Source: CAVRQM01 sp963732775 (GTDB lineage: Bacteria; Pseudomonadota; Alphaproteobacteria; Acetobacterales; Acetobacteraceae). From it: 64,000 bases of DNA. The DNA lies in the NCBI GenBank assembly GCA_963732775.1, contig CAVTAR010000001.1:806001-870000 (forward strand). The letters are read 5' to 3'. The notes beneath the pieces are model-generated. The model did not search any database, was not told the origin of the DNA, and was given only the letters and a program-made list of their open reading frames with translations. The position numbers and the translations under genes were made by a program. Of this stretch, positions 34,994-43,066 are shown piece after piece. Positions within the stretch are counted from its first letter, which is position 1, and every line of letters begins with the position of its first letter.

Positions 34994-36385
34994 ATGGCAA
35001 GCGAGATCCTCATCGTCGACGACGAGCCGGACATCCGGCTGCTGGTCGACGGCATCCTGAAGGACGAGGGCTACGACACCCGCCTAGCGGGTGATTCCGA
35101 CGCCGCGATCGCCGCGTTCCGGATGCGCCGCCCGTCGCTCGTGGTGCTGGACGTGTGGCTGCAGGGCAGCCGGCTCGACGGGCTGGGCATCCTGGCCAGC
35201 CTGCACAGCGAGGAGCCGCAGGTGCCGGTGGTGATGATCTCCGGCCACGGCACGATCGAGATGGCGGTGGCCGCCATCCAGCACGGCGCCTACGACTTCC
35301 TGGAGAAGCCGTTCCAGTCCGACCGGCTGCTGCTGGTGGTGCGCCGCGCGCTGGAGGCCGCCTCGCTGTCGCGGGAGAACGCCGAGCTGCGGCTGCGCGC
35401 CGGGCCTGAGACCGAGCTGCTGGGCGACAGCTCGGTGATCGGCGGGCTGCGTGCGCAGATCGAGAAGGTGGCGCCGACCGGCTCGCGGGTGCTTATCCAG
35501 GGGCCGGCCGGGTCCGGCAAGGAGGTGGTGGCCCGGATGGTCCACGCCCGTTCGCGCCGGGCCGACGGGCCGTTCGTGGCGCTGAACTGCGCCATCCTGA
35601 ACCCGTCCCGCTTCGAGGAGGAGCTGTTCGGCGTCGAGGCTGGCCCCGACCCGAGCCTGCACCCGCGCCGCGCCGGGGTGCTGGAGCGCGCCCATGGCGG
35701 CACGCTGCTGCTCGACGAGGTCTCCGACATGCCGCTCGAGACCCAGGGCAAGATCGTGCGCGCGCTGCAGGACCAGACGTTCGAGCGCATCGGCGGCTCG
35801 CAGCGGGTGAAGGTCGACGTGCGCGTGCTGTCGACCACCAACCGCGACCTGAACGCGGAGATCGCCGCGGGCAAGTTCCGCGAGGACCTGTACTACCGGC
35901 TGGCCGTGGTGCCGCTGAAGCTGCCGCCGCTGAAGGAGCGTCGCGACGACGTGCCGGCGCTGGCGCGGCACTTCCTGCAACGCTCGGCCGAGCTGTCGGG
36001 GATGCCGCCGCGCACGCTGTCCACCGACGCGCTGACGGCGCTGCAGGCGTTCGACTGGGCGGGCAACGTGCGCCAGCTGCGCAACCTGATGGACTGGCTG
36101 CTGATCATGGCGCCCGGCGGCCCGGCGGACCCGATCCGCGCCGAGATGCTGCCGCCGGAGGTGGGGTCGGCCGCGCCGTCGCTGAACGGGGCCGGAGCGG
36201 CGGACATCATGTCGCTGCCGCTGCGCGAGGCGCGGGACCTGTTCGAGACGCAGTACCTGCAATCGCAGCTGCTGCGATTCGGCGGAAACATCTCGCGCAC
36301 CGCGCTGTTCGTGGGGATGGAGCGCAGCGCACTGCACCGCAAGCTGAAGCAGCTCGGGATCGGCGGCGAGGAGCGGGGGGCGTAG
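34994..36385 (+). CDS. ntrX: Nitrogen assimilation response regulator NtrX
   Basis: The 463-aa product has a receiver domain (EILIVDDEPDIR, phospho-Asp in VVLDVWLQ, near residue 53), a sigma-54-activator-like AAA+ domain (GPAGSGKEVVARM near 175, LLLDEVSDMP near 245), and a C-terminal Fis-type helix-turn-helix (GNISRTALFVGMERSALHRKL). The GAFTGA loop needed to contact sigma-54 is not present at its usual place, as is known for many NtrX proteins, so it may act with the housekeeping sigma factor. It ends 32 bases from a convergent gene. Confidence 0.94.
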   Translation: MASEILIVDDEPDIRLLVDGILKDEGYDTRLAGDSDAAIAAFRMRRPSLVVLDVWLQGSRLDGLGILASLHSEEPQVPVVMISGHGTIEMAVAAIQHGAYDFLEKPFQSDRLLLVVRRALEAASLSRENAELRLRAGPETELLGDSSVIGGLRAQIEKVAPTGSRVLIQGPAGSGKEVVARMVHARSRRADGPFVALNCAILNPSRFEEELFGVEAGPDPSLHPRRAGVLERAHGGTLLLDEVSDMPLETQGKIVRALQDQTFERIGGSQRVKVDVRVLSTTNRDLNAEIAAGKFREDLYYRLAVVPLKLPPLKERRDDVPALARHFLQRSAELSGMPPRTLSTDALTALQAFDWAGNVRQLRNLMDWLLIMAPGGPADPIRAEMLPPEVGSAAPSLNGAGAADIMSLPLREARDLFETQYLQSQLLRFGGNISRTALFVGMERSALHRKLKQLGIGGEERGA

Positions 36386-36416
36386 CGGTCGCGCCGGAGG
36401 CCAGGAGTGCGCGCTG

Positions 36417-36989
36417 TCAGCGTGGCGGGCGCACCGTCTGGAACCCCGCCGGCACCTGGAACACCGCCGGGTCGGCCGTGGCGTAGTCGACGGTTCGGGC
36501 CTGCACCAGCACTTGCTCCCCCTGCTTCGCGCGCAGCAGCACGCCGTCCTCGGTCAGGCACACCGTCGCCGGCTGGCCGCCGGTGTCCTGCGTGTTCCAG
36601 TCCGTGCAGGGCAGGCCCGCCACGGTGGCGGCGGCGCCGCGCTCGAAATGGCTGGCGTGGCCCACGCCCGGCACCAGCGCCGCCGTGTCGGCCTCCAGCA
36701 GCATCACCGTCCGGGCCGCCTCGCGCACCGCCAGCAGGTGGTGCTGCTGCATCTGCACGATGAAGTACACGTCCGGGGTCGGCGGATCGACCCGCAGCAG
36801 GCCGGCAGCCGGCGCCCAGCGCATGCGTTCCGACAGCGTGCGCGGCTGCCCCCGGTCGTCGGCGCCGGTCATGGTGTAGGTGATGTCCACGTCGCGCGTG
36901 GGCCGGATCGGCGGCCGTTCCTCGGCGGCGACGGCGGCGGCGGCCAGCGTGGGCAGCAGGGCGAGCCAGGCGAACGGGATGCGGCGCAT
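36417..36989 (-). CDS. Periplasmic protein of unknown function
   Basis: The 190-aa product has a signal peptide (MRRIPFAWLALLPTLAAAAVAA, cut near residue 22) and a soluble domain with repeated strands: VDITYTMTG, MRWAPAAGLLRVD, YFIVQMQQHHLLAVREAART and a C-terminal TVDYATADPAVFQVPAGF. This resembles DUF4412-type periplasmic proteins that bind small ligands or report redox state. One Cys pair (LPCTDW, VCLTED) could form a disulfide. ATG 36989 is chosen; 37001 is possible. It is convergent with ntrX and may share an operon with aat 32 bases upstream. Confidence 0.7.
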   Translation of the reverse strand: MRRIPFAWLALLPTLAAAAVAAEERPPIRPTRDVDITYTMTGADDRGQPRTLSERMRWAPAAGLLRVDPPTPDVYFIVQMQQHHLLAVREAARTVMLLEADTAALVPGVGHASHFERGAAATVAGLPCTDWNTQDTGGQPATVCLTEDGVLLRAKQGEQVLVQARTVDYATADPAVFQVPAGFQTVRPPR

Positions 36990-37021
36990 GGCGGCTGGCA
37001 TGGGCCAGGCACCGGCGGCGG

Positions 37022-37696
37022 TCAATCGGGCGACGGCGATTCGGCCCCGAGCTTGCCGATTTCCGCCAGCACCGCTGCCTCGCCGAGCGGGGCGTCCCAC
37101 ACGCCGGGGGCGTCCACCGCCAGCGCCAGCAGCGCCTTGTAGCGGGCGCGCGGAATGTCGACCGCGCCGAAGCGGGCGAGGTGGCTGGTGACGAACTGCG
37201 TGTCGAGCAGCCGGTAGCCGCCCAGCCGCAGCCGTGCGAGCAGGTGCACCAGCGCCACCTTCGAGGCATCGCGGGCGCGCGAGAACATGCTCTCGCCGAA
37301 GAACGCGCCGCCGAGCGACACGCCGTAGAGGCCGCCCACCAGCACGCCGTCCTGCCAGGTCTCCACCGAATGCGCGTGCCCCTGACGGTGCAGCGCCACG
37401 AACAGCCGCTCGATGTCGTCGTTGATCCAGGTGTCGTCGCGCCCCGGCGCCTGCTCGGCGCAGCCGGCGATGACGGCGGGGAAGGCGCGGTCGGCGGTGA
37501 CGGCGAACTGGCCGCCGAGCACGGTGCGGCGCAGCCGGCGCGGCAGGTGGAAGCCGTCGAGCGGCAGGATGCCACGCTGCTCCGGGTCGAGCCAGTAGAG
37601 CTTCTCGCCGTGCCGGCTCTCGGCCATGGGGAACAGCCCGGCCTGATAGGCGCGCAGCATCAGTTCGGGCGTGATGTCGAAGGAACGCCGGGACAT
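37022..37696 (-). CDS. aat: Leucyl/phenylalanyl-tRNA-protein transferase
   Basis: The 224-aa product has Aat signatures: LMLRAYQAGLFPMAES, the conserved YWLDPEQRGILPLDGFH region (in parts), HSVETWQDGVLVGGLYG and FGESMFSRARDASKVAL, and LLDTQFVTSHL. It adds Leu or Phe to N-terminal Lys/Arg of proteins, tagging them for ClpS/ClpAP degradation in the N-end rule pathway. ATG 37696 gives the family's start; a longer frame to 37768 exists but covers the intergenic repeat. Length is normal. Confidence 0.95.
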   Translation of the reverse strand: MSRRSFDITPELMLRAYQAGLFPMAESRHGEKLYWLDPEQRGILPLDGFHLPRRLRRTVLGGQFAVTADRAFPAVIAGCAEQAPGRDDTWINDDIERLFVALHRQGHAHSVETWQDGVLVGGLYGVSLGGAFFGESMFSRARDASKVALVHLLARLRLGGYRLLDTQFVTSHLARFGAVDIPRARYKALLALAVDAPGVWDAPLGEAAVLAEIGKLGAESPSPD

Positions 37697-37738
37697 GGCG
37701 GCAGTGTGACGGATCGCGGGGCGGGGAGGGAAGGGGCT

Positions 37739-37768
37739 CCACCCGGCCCTCCGGGCCACCCTCCCCAC
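37739..37768. repeat. Intergenic G+C-rich repeat, copy 2 (left of IS)
   Basis: This 30-base block begins CCACCCGGCCCTCCGGGCCA and ends CACCCTCCCCAC. It lies two bases before the left end of the IS5-family element. Its inverse complement, with one mismatch, sits at 38955-38984, 37 bases beyond the right end of the element, so the two can pair across the insertion. Confidence 0.85.
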
Positions 37769-37770
37769 GA

Positions 37771-38917
37771 GGATGGCTCTGCGAAACTCTGGTTCCGGCG
37801 CGGTTGGTCATGATTCGCTCGTTTGGTCATCGGAGGGGATGGTCATGACGCAACGGCAGCTTGGCTTGGCGGAGTCGTTGGTGGATCCGCGGCTGGGCAG
37901 CAATCCGCGCTTGGCCAAGTTGGAAACGGTGATCGACTGGGCGCCGCTGGAGGTGCTGTGCAAGCCGTTGCGTCGGGGCGAGCACGGCCGGCCGCCCTAT
38001 GCGCCGCTGGCCCTGCTCAAGGCGCTGTATCTGCAAGCGATGTATGACCTGTCCGACCCGGGCTTGGAGGAAGCGCTGCTGGACCGGCTGTCGTTTCGGC
38101 GCTTCTGCGGCTTTGGCCTCGCCGACCGCACTCCCGACGAGACGACCATCCTGCGGTTTCGCCACGATGCCGCCGAGGCCGGCGTGCTGAGGGCCTGTTT
38201 CGAGGAGATCACGCGCCAGCTCGAGCAGCGCGGGCTGATGGTCAAGAAAGGCAGCCTGCTCGACGCCACCCTGGTCGCGTCGGCGTTGCGCCCGCCGCCG
38301 GCCTCGGCCGGGCTGGGTGCGTGCAACGCCGCCGAGCCAGGAGCGTCGTGGACCCGCAAGGCGGGGCGGTCGGTGTTCGGCTACAAGGTGCATGTCGGCG
38401 TCGACCAGGGCTCGGGACTGGTCCGGCGCGTCGTCGTCACCGGTGCCAAGACCTATGAGAGCGAAGCCGCCGACGACCTCATCTGCGGCGACGAGCGGGC
38501 GGTCTACGCCGACAAGGCCTATCCCCAGGCCGCCAGGCGGCAGCGCCTGCGCGCGGCCGGGATCAAGGACCGGATCATGCACCGGCGGCACAAATCCCAG
38601 CGCGCGCTGCCCCGCCACCGCCAGCGCTGGAACGACCTCGTGGCGCGCGCCCGGGCCCCGGTCGAGAACATCTTCAGCCAACTCAAACGGATCTATGGGC
38701 GGTCGCGGATGCGATGCCACACGCTGGCCCGCAACACCGCCGACATCCTCGCGATCGTCAGCGTCCTCAATCTCAAACGTGCGGCCAAGCTGACCGCCGC
38801 ATGAGCCCGAGCCCGCTCCGCAGGCCCGCCCGCGGCCCCAACACACCGAAAGCCGCCATCCCACACTCCGAAACCAACGCCGACGTCTCACAACAAACCG
38901 CTTTCGCAGAGCCATCC
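37771..38917 (+). mobile_element. IS5-family insertion sequence, complete, 1147 bp
   Basis: The ends are perfect 16-base terminal inverted repeats, GGATGGCTCTGCGAAA at 37771-37786 and its complement at 38902-38917. It encodes one transposase in one frame, and the whole is the size of an IS5-type element. I looked for target-site duplications: the flanks read CGA on the left and ATA on the right, so none is visible. It is inserted between aat and tyrS, inside or beside an inverted pair of intergenic repeats. Confidence 0.9.
37845..38804 (+). CDS. IS5-family transposase
   Basis: The 319-aa product is a DDE transposase: an N-terminal DUF772-like domain (KPLRRGEHGRPPYAPLALLKAL in parts), then the first Asp in LLDATLV, the second in VYADKAYPQA, and the Glu in VENIFSQLKR, with the RxxxK pattern (RIYGRSRMRC) after it. 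Either ATG 37839 or ATG 37845 may be used; both follow GGAGGGG at 37832-37838. The frame is intact, so the element may be active. It shows the same high G+C as the host genes. Confidence 0.93.
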   Translation: MTQRQLGLAESLVDPRLGSNPRLAKLETVIDWAPLEVLCKPLRRGEHGRPPYAPLALLKALYLQAMYDLSDPGLEEALLDRLSFRRFCGFGLADRTPDETTILRFRHDAAEAGVLRACFEEITRQLEQRGLMVKKGSLLDATLVASALRPPPASAGLGACNAAEPGASWTRKAGRSVFGYKVHVGVDQGSGLVRRVVVTGAKTYESEAADDLICGDERAVYADKAYPQAARRQRLRAAGIKDRIMHRRHKSQRALPRHRQRWNDLVARARAPVENIFSQLKRIYGRSRMRCHTLARNTADILAIVSVLNLKRAAKLTAA

Positions 38918-38954
38918 ATAAAGGGGAGGGAAAGCTGGTTCTCCCTCCCCCTTT

Positions 38955-38984
38955 GTGGGGAGGGTGGCCCGGAGCGCCGGGTGG
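38955..38984. repeat. Intergenic G+C-rich repeat, copy 3 (inverted, right of IS)
   Basis: The block is the inverse complement of copy 2 with one mismatch (GCGC for GGCC at the centre). A shorter hairpin, CTCCCTCCCCCTTTGTGGGG, overlaps its left side. It lies just after the tyrS stop on the plus-strand map, so it may end transcription of tyrS from the minus strand. Confidence 0.85.
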
Positions 38985-38988
38985 GGGG

Positions 38989-40233
38989 TCAGCCCGGCCG
39001 CACCAGCCGGTGCTGCTTGCGGCCGGCGGATAGTTTCAGCGCGCCGTCGCGCAGGTCGGCGGCGGTGACCAGCAGCGACTCGTCGCTGACCGGCGCGTCG
39101 TTCAGCCGGGCGCCGCCGCCGCGGATCAGCCGGCGCACCTCGCCGTTTGAGGCGGCGAGGCCGGCGTCGACGAACAGCCGCAGCACCGGCAGGCCGGCGG
39201 CGAGCGCGGCGGCGGCGACCGTGATGGCGGGCAGGTCGGCGGCGGCCTCGCCGGTCTCGAACGCCCGCCGCGCCGTCTCGGCCGCTTGGGTCGCCGCCTC
39301 CAAGCCGTGCGCGAGCGTGGTCGCGGCCGTCGCCAGACGCTTCTTCGCCTCGTTGATCTCGACGCCGCCCAGCGCCTCCAGGCGCGCGATCTCGGCCAGC
39401 GGCAGGTCGGTGAACAGGCGCAGGAAGCGGCCGACGTCGGCGTCCTCCGTGTTGCGCCAGAACTGCCAGTAGTCGAACGGCGGCAGCCGGTCCGCGGTCA
39501 GCCACACAGCACCCTGCGCGGTCTTGCCCATCTTGGCGCCCGAGGCGGTAGCGATCAGCGGCGTGGTGAGGCCGAACACCGTCCACTGCTGCGTGCGCCG
39601 GACGAGATCGACACCGGAGACGATATTTCCCCACTGATCCGAGCCGCCCATCTGCAGGCTCACGCCATGGCGGCGGAACAGTTCGCGGAAGTCGTAGCTC
39701 TGCAAAATCATGTAGTTGAACTCGAGGAACGTCAGCGGCTGCTCGCGCTCGAGGCGCAGGCGCACGCTGTCGAAGGTCAGCATCCGGTTGACGGTGAAGT
39801 GCGGCCCCACCTCGCGCAGCAGGTCGACGTAGCCGAGGCGGTCGAGCCAGTCGGCGTTGTTGGCGAGCAGCGCCGCGGGCGCGGTGTCGCCGAACGCGAG
39901 GAACGGGTCGAACACGCGGCGGATGCCGGCGATGTTGGCGGCGATCTGCGCGTCGGTCAGCATCTGCCGCGACTCGTCCTTGCCCGACGGGTCGCCGATG
40001 CGCGTAGTGCCGCCGCCCATCAGCACCACCGGGCGGTGGCCGTGCTGCTGCAACAGGCGCAGCAGCATGATCTGCACCAGCGAGCCGACGTGCAGGCTGT
40101 CGGCGGTGGCGTCGAAGCCGATGTAGCCGCTCACCGGCCCTGCGCGCAGGGCGGCATCGAGCGCATCGGTGTCGGTGCATTGGTGCACGAAGCCGCGGGC
40201 GGTGGCCTCGTGGAGAAAGTCGCTGGTCGGCAT
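38989..40233 (-). CDS. tyrS: Tyrosyl-tRNA synthetase
   Basis: The 414-aa product starts MPTSDFLHEATARGF and has the class I signature HVGSLVQIML, the KMGKTAQG (KMSKS) loop, and a C-terminal S4 domain with RRLIRGGGARLND. It charges tRNA-Tyr. ATG 40233 is chosen; the upstream frame is open but its composition is not coding. It is divergent from anmK, with 59 bases between the starts. The IS copy ends 71 bases after its stop. Confidence 0.95.
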   Translation of the reverse strand: MPTSDFLHEATARGFVHQCTDTDALDAALRAGPVSGYIGFDATADSLHVGSLVQIMLLRLLQQHGHRPVVLMGGGTTRIGDPSGKDESRQMLTDAQIAANIAGIRRVFDPFLAFGDTAPAALLANNADWLDRLGYVDLLREVGPHFTVNRMLTFDSVRLRLEREQPLTFLEFNYMILQSYDFRELFRRHGVSLQMGGSDQWGNIVSGVDLVRRTQQWTVFGLTTPLIATASGAKMGKTAQGAVWLTADRLPPFDYWQFWRNTEDADVGRFLRLFTDLPLAEIARLEALGGVEINEAKKRLATAATTLAHGLEAATQAAETARRAFETGEAAADLPAITVAAAALAAGLPVLRLFVDAGLAASNGEVRRLIRGGGARLNDAPVSDESLLVTAADLRDGALKLSAGRKQHRLVRPG

Positions 40234-40292
40234 CGGCGTCACTGTGTTCTGTGCTCGGTGGGGCCGGTAGCACGGACGGGGGCGCGGGAAAA

Positions 40293-41357
40293 ATGCGGGC
40301 GATCGGGTTGATGAGCGGCACCTCGCTCGACGGCGTGGACGCGGCGTGGATCGACACCGACGGCGAGACCATCGCTGCCACCGGCCCGGCGCTGACGCTG
40401 GCCTACGCGCCGGCGCTGCGCGCCGACCTGCGGCGGCTGCTGGACTTGGCACCGTCGATCGCGGCGGACGATGCGTTCCTGCTGGACGTGGAGCGGCGCG
40501 TAACCGAGCGCCATGCCGGGGCGGTGGCCGCCCTGGGGGTCGCGGCGGACGTCGTCGGTTTCCACGGCCAGACCATCCTGCACCGCCCGGCGGAGCGCCG
40601 CACATGGCAGATCGGCGACGCGGCGCTGCTGGCGCGGCTGACGGCGACGCGGGTGGCGTACGACTTCCGCTCGGCGGACGTGGCGGCGGGCGGGCAGGGC
40701 GCGCCGCTGGCACCGCTGTATCACGCGGCGCTGGCTCGCGACTTGCCGAAGCCGCTGGCGGTGCTGAACCTGGGCGGCGTCGCGAACGTGACCTGGATCG
40801 GCGCGGACGGCGCGCTGCTGGCGTGCGACACCGGGCCGGGCAATGCGCTGCTGGATGACTGGGCGATGCGCCACACCGGCGAGCCATGCGACCGCGATGG
40901 CCGGCTGGCGGCGGCGGGGCGGGTAAATGAGGGCGTGCTGGGGCGGCTGATGGCGGACCCGTATTTCGCGCGGCCGGCGCCGAAGTCGCTCGACCGGCTC
41001 GATTTTTCCGCGGGTGTCGCATCCAGCGGGTTGGACGCGCTATCGGCCGCGGACGGGGCGGCGACGTTGCTGGCCTTCACCGTGCAGGCGGTGGCCGCAA
41101 CCCGCCTGCCGGAGCCGCCTCGGCGATGGCTGGTGTGTGGCGGCGGACGGCATAATCCGGCGCTGATGGACGGCTTGCGTACCCGGCTAGGGGCGCGGAT
41201 CGACGCGGTGGAGCAGGTAGGCTGGGACGGTGACGCGCTGGAGGCGCGGTGCTTCGGTTATTTCGCGGTGCGGGTATTGCGGGGGCTGCCGCTCAGTTGC
41301 CCCGGCACCACTGGTGTCCCGTCATCAATCCCGGGCGGCAGAGTCAGCGCGGCTTGA
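40293..41357 (+). CDS. anmK: Anhydro-N-acetylmuramic acid kinase
   Basis: The 354-aa product begins MRAIGLMSGTSLDGVDAAWI, the AnmK start, and has DVVGFHGQTILHRP, NLGGVANVTWI and CDTGPGNALLDDW, all family signatures of the ATP- and sugar-binding parts. It phosphorylates anhydro-MurNAc in cell-wall recycling. Its C-terminal part reads LPLSCPGTTGVPSSIPGG, close to but not identical with the common end. ATG 40293 is preceded by GGGAAAA. It ends at the lower-G+C patch. Confidence 0.93.
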   Translation: MRAIGLMSGTSLDGVDAAWIDTDGETIAATGPALTLAYAPALRADLRRLLDLAPSIAADDAFLLDVERRVTERHAGAVAALGVAADVVGFHGQTILHRPAERRTWQIGDAALLARLTATRVAYDFRSADVAAGGQGAPLAPLYHAALARDLPKPLAVLNLGGVANVTWIGADGALLACDTGPGNALLDDWAMRHTGEPCDRDGRLAAAGRVNEGVLGRLMADPYFARPAPKSLDRLDFSAGVASSGLDALSAADGAATLLAFTVQAVAATRLPEPPRRWLVCGGGRHNPALMDGLRTRLGARIDAVEQVGWDGDALEARCFGYFAVRVLRGLPLSCPGTTGVPSSIPGGRVSAA

Positions 41358-42020
41358 TCGCGCGCCGTAAGGCTCGCCGAGCTACGCTAGAGATCCTCGT
41401 ATCGAGCGAACCTTTGGTTATCAGAGCAATTCGTGATCTCAGGAAATTTCAATGTCTTGCCCCTCAACGCAGGATAGGGATGATCCTGAGACAGCGGAGG
41501 CAGCGGCACATCGATTCCGATCTGGACGAGAATCTCCCAGCTATGAGACAGCTCACGTCCCGGGCAAACGAAACATTCGCCGTGGCCGACCAGGCGCAGA
41601 ACATGAAGAAAGTCTCCATTAGTATCGCGTAAGAAGTCCCCAACCTCTGTTATTAGCCGATTTTGCAGAACTGGCACGTTCGCACCGGCCACGGCAACAG
41701 ATGCTTTGGACCAAAAGACGAGGAGTGGCTTCACAAGCGTGGCATGCTCTCTGAGCGAGATGTGATTTGTCCCCTCTAAAGCCTTTCCCCTCTAAAGCCT
41801 TAACGTCCGCCCATCCGTGCCGGGTGCGCTCGCATCTTCTCTGCGCAACTCTGCTATCGTTGCTCCCGCATCCGGAGGACACCTCATCCCTCGGTCATGA
41901 CCTGCATCGGAGGAGGATCGCGGTGGCTTCGAGTAGCGTCGAGAGCCTCGCCCTCCTGAAGCGCGGAACGTTCCTCGGTGCAGCAAAATCGACCGCCGAA
42001 GGCACCCGCGCGCTTGCGCC
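41358..42020. other. Lower-G+C patch with one doubtful ORF
   Basis: This 663-base gap between anmK and the alpha/beta hydrolase is visibly less G+C-rich than the rest of the window (about half G+C at 41390-41760 against roughly 70 percent around it). It contains a doubtful minus-strand ORF (listed separately) and a direct repeat CCCCTCTAAAGCCTT at 41770-41803 (two copies). Other frames there are short and look like chance. It may be a remnant of transferred DNA. Confidence 0.6.
41387..41734 (-). CDS. Hypothetical protein in low-G+C patch
   Basis: A 115-aa frame with GTG start at 41734. The sequence looks protein-like (balanced composition, VAGANVPVLQNRLITEVGDFL, and a CFVCPG pair) and differs in composition from the Arg/Ala-rich shadow frames of neighbouring genes. 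I recognise no family. The base composition is unlike the rest of the window, which suggests transfer. It could also be a chance frame in a non-coding remnant. Confidence 0.35.
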   Translation of the reverse strand: MKPLLVFWSKASVAVAGANVPVLQNRLITEVGDFLRDTNGDFLHVLRLVGHGECFVCPGRELSHSWEILVQIGIDVPLPPLSQDHPYPALRGKTLKFPEITNCSDNQRFARYEDL

Positions 42021-42686
42021 TCAGTCCGCCGCCAGCGCCATCGTCCGCCGGGCCATCGTGCGCTTGACGTAGTCGTCGACGGCATCGGCCACGGCGTCGG
42101 CGTGGCTCGCGAACACGTGGTCGGCGCCCGCGAACACGCGGTAGTCCACCGACACGTTCTTCTGCGTGTTCAGCTTGTCCACCAGCTTGCGCACCGCCGG
42201 CTCGGGCACGAGCTCGTCGGAGTCGCCGTGCAGCATCAGCCCGCCGCATGGGCAGGGGGCGAGGAAGCCGAAATCGTAGTGGTTGGCGGGCGGGGCCACG
42301 CTCACCCAGCCCGACACCTCCGGGCGGCGCATCAGCAGCTGCATGCCGACGAACGCGCCGAACTGGTAGCCGGCGATCCACAGGCCGCCCTGGTTCGGGT
42401 TCACCGCCTGCATCCAGTCCAGCGCCGCCGCGGCGTCGCTGATCTCGCCGTGGCCGCCGTCGTAGCGGCCCTGGCTGCGCCCGACGCCGCGGAAGTTGAA
42501 GCGCATCACGGAGAAGCCGAGACGCTGGAACGCCTGATACATCGAGTAGGCGATGCGGTTGTTCATCGTGCCGCCGTGCAGCGGATGCGGGTGCATGATG
42601 AGCGCGAGCGGGGCGCGGCTCTCCTTCGAGTGGTGATACCGACCCTCGAGCCGCCCGTCCGGGCCGGCGAACATCACTTCAGGCAT
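42021..42686 (-). CDS. Alpha/beta hydrolase-fold protein with Gln at the nucleophile
   Basis: The 221-aa product has an alpha/beta hydrolase layout: HPHPLHGGTMNN, FNFRGVGRSQG, then the nucleophile elbow GYQFGA (Gln108 where GYSFGA is expected), HGDSDELVPEP with a candidate acid, and GADHVF with the His. The Ser is thus replaced, while acid and His seem kept. Relatives in Alphaproteobacteria are annotated as dienelactone-hydrolase-like or CocE-type. If the base call is right, ester hydrolysis is doubtful. ATG 42686 is chosen; 42698 is in frame. Confidence 0.8.
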   Translation of the reverse strand: MPEVMFAGPDGRLEGRYHHSKESRAPLALIMHPHPLHGGTMNNRIAYSMYQAFQRLGFSVMRFNFRGVGRSQGRYDGGHGEISDAAAALDWMQAVNPNQGGLWIAGYQFGAFVGMQLLMRRPEVSGWVSVAPPANHYDFGFLAPCPCGGLMLHGDSDELVPEPAVRKLVDKLNTQKNVSVDYRVFAGADHVFASHADAVADAVDDYVKRTMARRTMALAAD

Positions 42687-43066
42687 GTGTTCAGGAATCC
42701 GTTCTGCTATGGTCCGCCGCTGCGGCAGACGATCCGAGACAGGACGCAACCGCCCGGCCTTGACACGTGATTGACATATGGTGAAGCGGCTCATGAGCGC
42801 CAAGACGTGGCGGCCTGCAACCGTGCACGCACGACACCGCCTACCTGCTCGAAGCCAGGACCCCGGTTCACCTCCCATACGACCTTCGGACTGGCTGCTC
42901 GTGCGGCACCTCCGCCGAAGTGGCGCGACTATAGGGACCAGGAAGCGCCGTTCAAACATAAATGTCGCACAGAGTTCACGTTCGCGCGCCGGGTCCGCCA
43001 TGCGCCAAGCCGTGCGGTGCGGTGCGGGCCGGGCGGGGCGCCGGGCTGCGGCGAGAGGGAGCGAGA
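42687..43066. promoter_or_regulatory. Intergenic region before the cysteine-desulfurase operon
   Basis: A 380-base gap between divergent genes. It should carry the promoters of the hydrolase (minus) and of the desulfurase operon (plus). The part 42700-42960 is less G+C-rich than the genes. I find no IscR gene here and no clear iron-sulfur-regulator operator by eye. The GAGAGGGAGCGAG run at 43052-43064 is a good ribosome binding site for the first desulfurase. Confidence 0.5.

Noticed and set aside
31447..35094. 1215-aa plus-strand ORF across GT2 and ntrY
   Set aside because: Its translation is low-complexity Arg/Gly/Ala and covers real genes in other frames (GT2 on minus, ntrY on plus).
41767..42072. 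101-aa plus-strand and 87-aa minus-strand ORFs near the low-G+C patch
   Set aside because: They overlap the hydrolase end or each other and have no protein-like pattern or ribosome binding site.
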